Source: Pseudobacter ginsenosidimutans | Lineage (GTDB): Bacteria > Bacteroidota > Bacteroidia > Chitinophagales > Chitinophagaceae | Assembly (NCBI RefSeq): GCF_007970185.1 | Contig: NZ_CP042431.1 | Location: forward strand, 2,480,001-2,544,000 | DNA length: 64,000 bases | Reading direction: 5' to 3' | Shown: piece after piece, positions 17,541 to 26,876 of the stretch | Numbering within the stretch: the first letter of the stretch is position 1 | Layout of the letters: the number at the start of each line of letters is the position of its first letter | Notes under the pieces: model-generated | Seen by the model: the letters and a program-made list of their open reading frames with translations, nothing else | What the model was told of the DNA's origin: nothing | Database searches by the model: none | Position numbers and translations under genes: made by a program

Positions 17541-20500
17541 ATGTCTGCCAGGTATTGTAAAAATATCTTCACGGTTTGCTGCTTCCTGCTCCTGTTGCTG
17601 CCTGCAGCAGTGAGAGCGCAATCGGCCGCTGCTGCCATCAAAGGCAAAGTGCTGGACAATTACGGTCATCCGCTGGCAGGCGCCCGCATTACCGTGAGCC
17701 AGTCAGGCGCTTATGTATTCTCCAATTCAGAAGGTTTGTATGAGATCGATGCCCGTCCGGGTAACCTGCTCCTGGTCACGCATCCATCCTTCCTGATAGC
17801 GGAAACAATAGTAGAAGAGGGAGCTGATCAGATTGTGAGATTAACGCTCAGGCCATTGCCTTTGTCAGCTTCAGCTGCCGGTTCCATAACAGATACCCTG
17901 GTGCAGATTGGAAGAACGCCCGGCAATAGAATACGCGTGTTGTACGGTGAGAAGAACAGCATCACTGCATTGGGCGCTACAGCTACTGTATATAATGATC
18001 AGTTGACCACTACGCCTTCATCACTTTACGCATATGCATTACCGGGAAGACTGGCCGGTCTCTTCACCAAACAGGGGAATGGCTGGGGAGGATTGTCTTC
18101 TTCTCCCATTACCCAGGGTGAACTGCTCTTCAATATTCCCAATCAATCCCTGATCGGAGCTACCAGCTCAACCGATAATAATGAAATGTTCCTCTCATTG
18201 CGCGGTCAAAATCCCGTGACGGTGATCGATGGTATTCAGCGGGACATTTTTGCGCTTGACCCTGAAACCATCGAGTCCATCTCTGTTCAGAAAGATGCGC
18301 TTTCCAGCATCCTGCTCGGGCAAAAAAGTTCTCGCGGCGTATTGCTGGTTACAACAAAGAAACCCCTGCAGGGTGCGCCACATATCTCTTTCACGGCACA
18401 AACAGGCGTGCAATCGCCAATTGGCCTGCCGGAACCCTTACCCTCTTACCAGTATGCCTACCTGCTGAACGAGGCCCTTGTGAACAGTGGTCAGGCGCCC
18501 GTATATACCAAAGAAGATATCGAAGCATACCGCAATGGCAGCGATCCTTATCGCTATCCCAATGTGAAATGGCAGGATGAAATGCTGAACAAACATTCCA
18601 TGCTCAGCCGCTATTCGCTCAATATCTCTGGCGGATCAAATGTAGCGCGTTATCTCGTGGGACTGAACTATACAGATCAACAGGGTATGTTCAGGGAAGG
18701 AGGCAATAACAGTTACAATACATTACTTCAATTAAAGCGCTACCTCATCAATACGAAAGTGGATGTTGATCTCAACAAGAACCTCAATGTGGCCCTGCAG
18801 ATCTTTGGACGGATCCAGGATGGTAACCAGCCCGGGGCCGGCTACCAGAACATCTATCAGAACATGCTGCTCCTGCCCAACAATGCCTACCCGGTATTGA
18901 ATCCCAATGGCAGTTTCGGCGGCACCACAAAATACCAGACCAATCTCTATGCACAACTGGCCAATTCCGGATATATCCTTAACAACGATAAAGAATTACT
19001 GTCAACCGTTGATGTTACCTACAAGCTCGATAACTGGGTGCCCGGTCTCTGGTTCAAGGGAAAGGCCAATGTTTCTGTGCTCACATCGTCTATGATCAAC
19101 CGGAGCAAGCAAAGCCCGGTTTTCCAGATGAACGTGAACGGATCGGATACCAGCTATTCGCGTTATGGAAATATCACCAACCAGGTGAATAATTTCGATA
19201 TCACTTCCAGCGGGCAGTCGTGGTTCTACCAGGCATCTCTGGGTTATTCAAAGCAGATTGGGGCGCACAATATCGAAGCGATGACCCTCTTCGATCAGTT
19301 GCAGACCACTTACAATTTCGACCTCCCTTCCAAATACACCAATATCGCAGCAAAAGTGGCCTACACCTTTGAGGAGAAATATATGGCGGAAGCAGCAGGT
19401 ACTTACAGTGGGTACGACCGCTACAGGCCCGGCAACCGTTTCTTCTTTTTCTATGCTGCCGGACTGGGATGGAATATGGCGAAAGAATCTTTCATAAAAG
19501 ATCATCTTCCCTGGCTCAATACTTTCAAGTGGCGCTTGAACTACGGGCTCACCGGAAATGCCAATATGGGCTACTTCACCTGGAGGCCCGCATTCCAGGA
19601 CGAGTTCCAGAGCTATGGCTGGGGCACTACCAATGTGCCGCTCAATGGCGTACTGGAAAGACCATTGGTGAATGTGAATGCAGAACCGGAAAAAGCGCAT
19701 AAGCTGAATCTGGGCGTAGACATTGCTGTGCTGCACAACCGACTGCAATTGTCGGCTGAGTATTACCGTGATGAGTATTTCGGTCTCATGCAGGTGCGTG
19801 GCCGCAATATTGCGCTGATCGGTAACAGTTATCCTGCAGAGAATATCGGCCGTAACCGGTTCTCCGGAACGGAGCTCACAGTAACCTGGCAGGACCATCT
19901 CCGCGACTTCAATTATTTCCTTACCGCCAATGCCAGCATTGCGCATTCAAAATCATTGTTCATGGATGAGATCGGTCGCCGCTATCCCTGGAATGTAAGA
20001 ACCGGCAATATGCCGGGCGCCAATTTCGGGTATATCGCTGACGGGTTCATCCAAACCCAGGAAGAGGCAGAGAATTCGGCTACTGTTGCCGGTTATACCC
20101 TGCAGCCCGGTGATATCAAATACAGGGATCTTAATGGCGATAAGCTCATCGACCAGTTTGATGAAACCAATATCGACGGCAACAAGCCCATCGTGTTCTA
20201 TGGCATCACCGGCGGCTTCCAGTACAAGGGTTTCAACTTCAGCATACTCTTCCAGGGCGTGCAAAACAGGAAGATGTACCTCAACTCCTGGGAAACCGAA
20301 TTCGAGTTCGGCGCCATGAACCGTAATGGTACGCTCTACAATCACCATCTCGGCCGCTGGACGCCCGAAACAGCCAATACCGCCACCTATCCCCGCCTGA
20401 CCTATGGCGCCAATGCGAATAACCATATCATGAACACTACTTTCTGGCAACATTCTGCAGATTATATCAGGCTGAAGAATATCGAGATCGGCTATACATT

Positions 20501-20666
20501 ACCGTATCAATTGACCAGAAGGCTGAAACTGGGCGCTGTACGGGTTTTCGTGAATGCGCAGAACCTGGTCACCTGGGCAGAGTTCGAAAGGGTAGATCCC
20601 GAAGTGAGCGGTAAGGAGTATCCGATCCAGAGAGTGATCAATACAGGTATCAATATCAAATTATAA
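17541..20666 (+). CDS. SusC-family TonB-dependent transporter, divergent plug
   Basis: The 1041-residue protein has a signal peptide (MSARYCKNIF...AVRAQ), a carboxypeptidase-regulatory-like domain at about 30-115 (IKGKVLDNYGHPLAGARITV), a plug (IDGIQRDIFALDPETIESI) and a complete barrel ending GINIKL. The usual SusC signature (DVVVVGYG-type) between the first domain and the plug is missing. The sequence there is TDTLVQIGRTPGNRIRVLYG, so TonB coupling or the N-terminal architecture may differ. There is no STN domain. The ATG at 17541 is chosen for the signal peptide. It pairs with the SusD 11 bp downstream. Confidence 0.93.
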   Translation: MSARYCKNIFTVCCFLLLLLPAAVRAQSAAAAIKGKVLDNYGHPLAGARITVSQSGAYVFSNSEGLYEIDARPGNLLLVTHPSFLIAETIVEEGADQIVRLTLRPLPLSASAAGSITDTLVQIGRTPGNRIRVLYGEKNSITALGATATVYNDQLTTTPSSLYAYALPGRLAGLFTKQGNGWGGLSSSPITQGELLFNIPNQSLIGATSSTDNNEMFLSLRGQNPVTVIDGIQRDIFALDPETIESISVQKDALSSILLGQKSSRGVLLVTTKKPLQGAPHISFTAQTGVQSPIGLPEPLPSYQYAYLLNEALVNSGQAPVYTKEDIEAYRNGSDPYRYPNVKWQDEMLNKHSMLSRYSLNISGGSNVARYLVGLNYTDQQGMFREGGNNSYNTLLQLKRYLINTKVDVDLNKNLNVALQIFGRIQDGNQPGAGYQNIYQNMLLLPNNAYPVLNPNGSFGGTTKYQTNLYAQLANSGYILNNDKELLSTVDVTYKLDNWVPGLWFKGKANVSVLTSSMINRSKQSPVFQMNVNGSDTSYSRYGNITNQVNNFDITSSGQSWFYQASLGYSKQIGAHNIEAMTLFDQLQTTYNFDLPSKYTNIAAKVAYTFEEKYMAEAAGTYSGYDRYRPGNRFFFFYAAGLGWNMAKESFIKDHLPWLNTFKWRLNYGLTGNANMGYFTWRPAFQDEFQSYGWGTTNVPLNGVLERPLVNVNAEPEKAHKLNLGVDIAVLHNRLQLSAEYYRDEYFGLMQVRGRNIALIGNSYPAENIGRNRFSGTELTVTWQDHLRDFNYFLTANASIAHSKSLFMDEIGRRYPWNVRTGNMPGANFGYIADGFIQTQEEAENSATVAGYTLQPGDIKYRDLNGDKLIDQFDETNIDGNKPIVFYGITGGFQYKGFNFSILFQGVQNRKMYLNSWETEFEFGAMNRNGTLYNHHLGRWTPETANTATYPRLTYGANANNHIMNTTFWQHSADYIRLKNIEIGYTLPYQLTRRLKLGAVRVFVNAQNLVTWAEFERVDPEVSGKEYPIQRVINTGINIKL

Positions 20667-20677
20667 GCACACAGACT

Positions 20678-22381
20678 ATGGTTTGTCAAGATAGAAAATA
20701 TACCATCATTGCACTGGCAGCCGGCCTGCTGCTGATCACTGCCGCCAGTTGCAAAAAGACCTGGGAAGATGTTCCGCTGGAACAATTCACCGAAGAATAT
20801 GTATGGGATGTGGAAGATTCACTGGGTGTGAAAGCCCGGGGATTTCTGGGAGCATTGTACAAATTCCTGCCGGAAGGATACAACAGGCTGGGCAATGATC
20901 TGCTGGACGCAGGCTCCGATGATGCCATTTCATCCGCCACCGGAGCAACCGATGTACAAAGGCTGTCCACAGGCAGTTTCAATTCCATCAACAATCCCGA
21001 TGATCAGTGGAATACCTGTTACAGCAATATCCGCAAAGCCAGTTTATTCCTCAACAACTTTCATAAAGTACCGCTCAATATCAAAATGGCCGATGGCAGT
21101 TCTGCAAAAAAAGCCTGGAGGGCCGAAGCGCGTTTCATCAGGGCCTACTCATATTTTGAATTGCTGAAACGCTATGGCGGTGTACCGTTGATGGGAGATG
21201 AGGTGAGACAGGTGAACGATGACCTGGCCCTGCCCAGGAATAGTTTTGAAGAAGTAGTGAACTATATCGTGTCTGAATGTGATAAGGCGGTTGACAGTAG
21301 CTGGCAGGACCCCATCGAGGATTCACGTTACGGCTATGTAACCAAAGGCGCAGTGATGGCCCTCAAAGCCAGAACGCTGTTGTATGCTGCCAGTCCGCTT
21401 TTCAACGGGGGTAATATCGAAGCAGGCAATCCGCTCACCGGTTACACCAATTACGATGCAGAAAGATGGAAGCTGGCAGCCGAAGCCAGCAAGGACCTTA
21501 TCGATTATAACAAATTCAGTTTGCAAACTGAATTCAAAAAGATCTTCATTACGCCCGGCAACCGGGAAGTGATCTTTGCCAAACTAAGCGGCAACAACAA
21601 GAATGTGGAAACCAACAATGCACCTATCGGTTATGCATCGGCGGTATCACAGGGACGCACCAGCCCCACCCAGGAACTGGTGGATGCCTTCCCTATGGGC
21701 AATGGCCTGCCCATCACCGATCCTGCCTCCGGCTATGATCCCAATTTCCCTTATGCCAACCGGGATCCCCGGCTCACCTATACGATATTCTACAACGGGG
21801 CGCAGTGGCTCAACAGGAGCGTGCAAACTTATGAAGGCGGGCTCGACAAACCGAATACCAACGTACAACAAACACGCAGTGGTTATTACATGCGCAAGTT
21901 CATGGGAGCTTATGAATCACAAACAGGTTACAGCGATATCCCGCATCCTGTGATGTTGTTCCGGTATGCAGAAGTGCTGCTGAATTTTGCGGAAGCGCAA
22001 AACGAGTATGCAGGCCCCGGCCAGGATGTGTACAATGCTGTGCAGGCGATCCGAGAACGTGCCGGCCTCAATCCCTTCCAATTGCCGGCAGGCCTCACAA
22101 AAGAAGCAATGCGCCAATTGATCCGCAATGAGCGCCGGGTGGAACTGGCTTTTGAAGAACACCGTTTCTGGGATATCCGTCGCTGGAAGATCGCTGAACA
22201 GGTAATGAACAGCCCGCTCCATGGGATGCGCATAGACGTGAGCAGCAGCGGCGCAAGAACCTATACCATCACGCAGGTACTGGCTGCAAAATTCCGTGCG
22301 CCTGCGATGTACCTCTTTCCTGTGCGCTATGATGAAGTGGCGAAGAACCCTCAAATGAAACAAAATCCCGGCTGGGAATAA
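20678..22381 (+). CDS. SusD/RagB-family lipoprotein
   Basis: The 567-residue protein has a lipobox (LLITAASCKKTW), the SusD helical core (AEARFIRAYSYFELLKRYGG, GAVMALKARTLLYAASPLF) and the ending ERRVELAFEEHRFWDIRRWK...KNPQMKQNPGW. It follows susC 17541 by 11 bp and is its natural partner. It is a close paralogue of the SusD at 14358, suggesting duplication within the operon followed by divergence for related oligosaccharides. Confidence 0.94.
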   Translation: MVCQDRKYTIIALAAGLLLITAASCKKTWEDVPLEQFTEEYVWDVEDSLGVKARGFLGALYKFLPEGYNRLGNDLLDAGSDDAISSATGATDVQRLSTGSFNSINNPDDQWNTCYSNIRKASLFLNNFHKVPLNIKMADGSSAKKAWRAEARFIRAYSYFELLKRYGGVPLMGDEVRQVNDDLALPRNSFEEVVNYIVSECDKAVDSSWQDPIEDSRYGYVTKGAVMALKARTLLYAASPLFNGGNIEAGNPLTGYTNYDAERWKLAAEASKDLIDYNKFSLQTEFKKIFITPGNREVIFAKLSGNNKNVETNNAPIGYASAVSQGRTSPTQELVDAFPMGNGLPITDPASGYDPNFPYANRDPRLTYTIFYNGAQWLNRSVQTYEGGLDKPNTNVQQTRSGYYMRKFMGAYESQTGYSDIPHPVMLFRYAEVLLNFAEAQNEYAGPGQDVYNAVQAIRERAGLNPFQLPAGLTKEAMRQLIRNERRVELAFEEHRFWDIRRWKIAEQVMNSPLHGMRIDVSSSGARTYTITQVLAAKFRAPAMYLFPVRYDEVAKNPQMKQNPGWE

Positions 22382-22399
22382 TCTAACCATTGCTAATTC

Positions 22400-25300
22400 A
22401 TGTTTATGAACAAGATCTCCATAGGGCTTATATTGGGCATCCTGCTGATACCAATGCTCACGCTGGCGCAACGCACTGTTACAGGTGTTGTGAAAGACGA
22501 CAATGGCCCGGTGACCAGTGCGAGCATCACTGAAAAAGGCGTTGCAGCCAATGGCGTATCCGCCAACTCCAATGGCCGGTTCAGCATCACGCTGCGCGGG
22601 AAGTCAAATACTATCATCGTCTCCAATGTTGGCTATGTGCAGCAGGAAGTGAATGTACGCGGCCTCAGCGATGTGGAAGTGGTATTGCAGGCAAGCCGGA
22701 ACGCCATGGAAGATGTAATTGTGGTAGGCTTCGGAAAAAAACAACGTATCACCAACACCGGTTCAGTAAGCACCATCAAAGCAGAAGAGATCAGACTGGT
22801 ACCTACAGCCAATGTACAGAATGCCCTCTCCGGAAGACTGCCCGGTTTCTTTTCACAACAAAGATCAGGACAGCCAGGCCGTGATGCCGCCGATTATTTT
22901 ATCCGTGGAGTGAGCTCGCTCAATGCAGAAGGGAACAAACCACTCATCATTGTGGATGATATCGAATACACATATGTGCAGCTGGCTCAGATCAACGTGA
23001 ATGAGATCGAAAGTATTTCCATCCTCAAAGATGCCAGCACAACAGCCATCTATGGTATCAAAGGCGCCAATGGTGTACTGGTGGTGACCACGCGCCGCGG
23101 ACAATCAGGCAAGCCCCGTATCAACGTGCGTACAGAGGCAGGTGGGCAGGTGCCAACCGTGAAACCGGAGTTCCTCAATGCTTATCAGACAACACTGCTC
23201 GTGAATGAAGCGCGCAATAATGACGGACTGCAGCCACTCTTCACAAAGAATGATATCGAATTGTTCAAGAGCGGGGAAGATCCCTATGGTCATCCCGATG
23301 TGAACTGGTACGATGCCATCTTCAGGGATTTTTCGCTCCAGGCCAATACCAACGTGGATATTTCAGGTGGTAACAATACCGTGAAATATTTCACTTCTTT
23401 CGGCGCGCTCACACAAAACGGATCCATCAGGGATTTTTCAAAAGCAGGAGGAGAGCATTTGAATACCAACTATTTTTTCCGTCGCTTCAATTTCCGCACC
23501 AACCTCGATATCCAGGCCACAAAAACACTGAGTCTTCGACTGGATGTGACCGGTAGATTCGGCATGATCAATACGCCCAACACCAGCAATATCATGGAAG
23601 AGATCTACAATTTCGATAAGATCACTCCCTATGCCGCTCCCTTCATAAATCCCAATGGCAGTTACGCCTACGCCTACAATACCAAAGAGAGCCTGCCCAC
23701 ACTCAATGCAAGGCTGGCCCTTTCAGGATATACACGCACCAAACAGAACGACCTGAACATCCTGCTGGGAGGTACGCAAAAACTGGATGCAGTATTGCGT
23801 GGACTGTCTTTGACCGGCCGGGTGGCTTATGCAAGCACCTGGGATGTATGGCGCAAACTCCTGCGCGACCTGCCGCCCAGCTATCATTACGATGCTGCTA
23901 CCGGGCAGTATAATATCGATCCCCGTGGCCGTTACAGCATGCCCACTTACGCAGTGAGCGCCGGCAGCGATATATCAGATAAACGCGTCAACCTCCAGGC
24001 CATCCTGAATTACGATCGCATTTTTGGTGATCACCAGGTGCGCGGTATGGTATTGTTCAATCAAAACAGTTACACATTCAAGGAAAGAGTGGCGGAAAAC
24101 TTCAGGGGGTATAGTCTTTCTGCAGGCTACAACTTCCAGCGGAAATATTTGCTGGATGTGAACCTGGGATATAATGGCTCCGACCGGTTTGCAGGCAGCA
24201 AGCGTTATGGATTGTTCCCCGCAGTGTCCGCAGGCTGGAACATAGCAGCAGAGCCGTTCTTCGAGAAACTGTTCCCCGGCATTAAATTGTTCAAGGTCCG
24301 TGCCGGCTACGGTATGGTAGGATCTGATGCGGTTGATGGTAATCGTTATATCTATGAGCAGGTATATATTCCCGGAGGCAATTATTCTTTCGGTGAAACA
24401 CCCGGCATCAGCAATGGCATCCGCGAAGGCATGCTCGGTAACAGCAATGTGACATGGGAGAAGAAGAAATCGCAGAACTATGCACTGGATGTGAATATGT
24501 GGAATGATAAGCTGTCGTTCACCCTGGAGTATTTCCGCGATCTCCGCATCGATCAGCTGGTTTACCGCGGCTCTGTGCCCAATGTACTTGGCATCGGTAC
24601 AGCGCCAGTGAATATCGGCCGCGTCCAGAACAAGGGATGGGAGCTGATTGCCACTTACCAGGACAAGATCGGAGAAGTGCAATTCAATATCACACCCACT
24701 TTCTCATTTGCAAAGAACAAAGTATTGTACCGCGATGAAGCCGCGCAGCGTTATCCCTGGCTGGCCGCAACCGGTCATCCCATCAACCAGCCCTTTGGTT
24801 ATAAATTCATCGGCTTTTATCAGAATGATGCAGATATCGAGAAAAGTGCAAAGCCCATCACCGGGGCTGTCAAACCCGGCGACCTCAAATATGCCGACCT
24901 CAATGGCGATATGCTCATCGATCAAAATGATATGACGGCCATCGGTAAGCCCAACCTGCATACCACCAACGTAGGGCTCACGCTGGGCGCCCGTTACAAG
25001 GGATTCAGCATGAATATCCTTTTCCAGGGCGCATACGATTACAGTTTCAGCATCATCGGCAGTGGCATCGAACCATTCAAAAGCCAGTTCCAGCCCATTC
25101 ACTTACAGCGATGGACACCCGATAATCCAAACGATCCCCTGTTTCCGCGCCTCACTACCGATGCAGGCAGCGTGAATAGCGGCAGCAATTACATGTCAGA
25201 TTTCTGGCTCATCGATGCACATTATATCCGTTTGAAAACAGTTGAGCTCAGTTACCAGTTACCTGATAAATGGTTGCCACTGCGCCTGAACAATGCGAGG

Positions 25301-25441
25301 TTCTACCTGAGCGGTTATAATCTTTTTACCTGGACCAACTACAAGAAATACCAACAGGATCCTGAAGTGGCCAGTGGTTCCATGGGAGATTCCTATCTTA
25401 ACCAGCGTGTAGTGAACCTTGGTATCCAGATCGGATTGTAG
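22400..25441 (+). CDS. SusC-family TonB-dependent transporter without an adjacent downstream SusD
   Basis: The 1013-residue protein starts with a signal peptide (LGILLIPMLTLAQ), then a carboxypeptidase-regulatory-like domain (TVTGVVKDDNGPVTSASI), the SusC signature DVIVVGFGKKQRI, the plug (IIVDDIEYTYVQLAQINVNEIESI) and a full barrel. ATG 22400 and ATG 22406 are both plausible starts. The usual susC-susD order is broken: the next gene is an SGNH hydrolase, and the free SusD is the first gene of the operon at 14358. No STN domain is present. Confidence 0.93.
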   Translation: MFMNKISIGLILGILLIPMLTLAQRTVTGVVKDDNGPVTSASITEKGVAANGVSANSNGRFSITLRGKSNTIIVSNVGYVQQEVNVRGLSDVEVVLQASRNAMEDVIVVGFGKKQRITNTGSVSTIKAEEIRLVPTANVQNALSGRLPGFFSQQRSGQPGRDAADYFIRGVSSLNAEGNKPLIIVDDIEYTYVQLAQINVNEIESISILKDASTTAIYGIKGANGVLVVTTRRGQSGKPRINVRTEAGGQVPTVKPEFLNAYQTTLLVNEARNNDGLQPLFTKNDIELFKSGEDPYGHPDVNWYDAIFRDFSLQANTNVDISGGNNTVKYFTSFGALTQNGSIRDFSKAGGEHLNTNYFFRRFNFRTNLDIQATKTLSLRLDVTGRFGMINTPNTSNIMEEIYNFDKITPYAAPFINPNGSYAYAYNTKESLPTLNARLALSGYTRTKQNDLNILLGGTQKLDAVLRGLSLTGRVAYASTWDVWRKLLRDLPPSYHYDAATGQYNIDPRGRYSMPTYAVSAGSDISDKRVNLQAILNYDRIFGDHQVRGMVLFNQNSYTFKERVAENFRGYSLSAGYNFQRKYLLDVNLGYNGSDRFAGSKRYGLFPAVSAGWNIAAEPFFEKLFPGIKLFKVRAGYGMVGSDAVDGNRYIYEQVYIPGGNYSFGETPGISNGIREGMLGNSNVTWEKKKSQNYALDVNMWNDKLSFTLEYFRDLRIDQLVYRGSVPNVLGIGTAPVNIGRVQNKGWELIATYQDKIGEVQFNITPTFSFAKNKVLYRDEAAQRYPWLAATGHPINQPFGYKFIGFYQNDADIEKSAKPITGAVKPGDLKYADLNGDMLIDQNDMTAIGKPNLHTTNVGLTLGARYKGFSMNILFQGAYDYSFSIIGSGIEPFKSQFQPIHLQRWTPDNPNDPLFPRLTTDAGSVNSGSNYMSDFWLIDAHYIRLKTVELSYQLPDKWLPLRLNNARFYLSGYNLFTWTNYKKYQQDPEVASGSMGDSYLNQRVVNLGIQIGL

Positions 25442-25460
25442 AAAAATAATTTTTAGGCAC

Positions 25461-26852
25461 ATGAACAACATCCTTAAAAAAGCATTCGTACTTCTGGCAT
25501 CGCTTGGCGGCATTGCCGCACAGGCCCAGGTGGCGCCTTTCAGGAAAGGCGACCGCGTGGTATTTGCAGGGAACAGTATTACAGATGGTGGCCATTATCA
25601 TTCCTATATCTGGCTCTATTACATGACGAGATTCCCCGATCAGCGCATCGATATTTTCAATGCCGGGATCGGTGGAGATGTAGCGGCGCAGATCCTGGGC
25701 CGCTTCGATGGCGATATACTGCCTAAGAAGCCCACTGCTATTGCACTCACTTTCGGGATGAACGATACCAGGTACATGGAATACCTGCAACCAGGCGCCG
25801 ATGAAATGGCCGCCAAAGCTGTTCAGACATCTTTCGAAAGCTATCAGCAGATAGAAAAGAAACTGAAGGCCTTGCCCTCCGTTCGTAAAATACTCATGAG
25901 CTCTTCTCCCTATGATGAAACCACTAAGGGGAAAGGCAATTATTATCCCGGGAAAAGCAAAGCGATGCTGAAAGTGGCGGAGTTCCAGGAAGCAGCCGCC
26001 AAAAAGAACAACTGGGCATTTGTAGATTTCAACCGCCCAATGACTGCTATCAACCAGCAGTTCCAGCAAAACGATTCCACTTTTACCATTTGTGGCGGAG
26101 ACCGTGTTCATCCGGGTCAGGATGGGCATATGGTGATGGCATATATTTTCCTGAAAGCCCAGGGCTTCGCCAATAAGGAAGTGGCAGATGTTGTGGTGGA
26201 TGCAAATCAGAAAAAGATCCAACGCGCCACCAATAGTGCTGTTACCAATCTTGCAGTTACCAATGGCAGGATTCAATTCGATTACCTGGCAAAAGCATTG
26301 CCTTATCCGCTGGACACAGTGCCGCGCGGCTGGGGCGCTACCACCAGGCAGTCTGAAGTAGTGAACCTCGTGGATTTCACCAAAGAGTTCAACCATGAAA
26401 TGTTTACAGTAAAAGGATTGCAGGCCGATAAAAAATATTTATTGCTGATCGATAAGGATACGGTTGGAAGTTTCACCGGCGCTCAATGGGCTGAAGGTAT
26501 CAACCTGGCCGGGATCAGTCGTACTCCCCAATACCAGCAGGCCACTGCCGTGATGTTGTTGAATGAAGAACGCTGGGAGCTGGAGCGCAAATTCCGTCAG
26601 CATGCCTGGGTTGAATTCAATATCCTCAAAGAGCATGGGCGCTTGAATAAAGACGATGTGAATTCGATGGCATTGCTGCAGGAGCTGGGGAAAGAGAATG
26701 GATGGATCAGGGGCAATCTCGATAACTACTCGAAGAGTCGCATGCCTGCTATCCGCGAAGCCTGGCAAAAACAGATAGAAGTATTGGTGAGCACCATCTA
26801 TACCATCAATCAACCGAAGAACAGGCATTGTGAGATCAGGATGTTGAACTGA
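25461..26852 (+). CDS. Secreted SGNH/GDSL hydrolase (probable carbohydrate esterase)
   Basis: The 463-residue protein has a signal peptide (ATG 25461, ending GIAAQAQ). SGNH blocks follow: GNSITDGG (nucleophilic Ser), NAGIGGD (oxyanion Gly), TFGMNDTRY (Asn) and DRVHPGQDGH (catalytic Asp and His). The C-terminal half is longer than the minimal SGNH domain and holds an added alpha/beta region. In a glycan-utilisation operon such enzymes usually remove acetyl groups that block exo-glycosidases. Acetyl-mannan or sialic-acid-type decorations are possible, but the substrate is not determined. The frame is open upstream into susC, but only ATG 25461 gives the signal peptide. Confidence 0.88.
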   Translation: MNNILKKAFVLLASLGGIAAQAQVAPFRKGDRVVFAGNSITDGGHYHSYIWLYYMTRFPDQRIDIFNAGIGGDVAAQILGRFDGDILPKKPTAIALTFGMNDTRYMEYLQPGADEMAAKAVQTSFESYQQIEKKLKALPSVRKILMSSSPYDETTKGKGNYYPGKSKAMLKVAEFQEAAAKKNNWAFVDFNRPMTAINQQFQQNDSTFTICGGDRVHPGQDGHMVMAYIFLKAQGFANKEVADVVVDANQKKIQRATNSAVTNLAVTNGRIQFDYLAKALPYPLDTVPRGWGATTRQSEVVNLVDFTKEFNHEMFTVKGLQADKKYLLLIDKDTVGSFTGAQWAEGINLAGISRTPQYQQATAVMLLNEERWELERKFRQHAWVEFNILKEHGRLNKDDVNSMALLQELGKENGWIRGNLDNYSKSRMPAIREAWQKQIEVLVSTIYTINQPKNRHCEIRMLN

Positions 26853-26876
26853 TCCTTTGATCTTTAAGTAACATTA

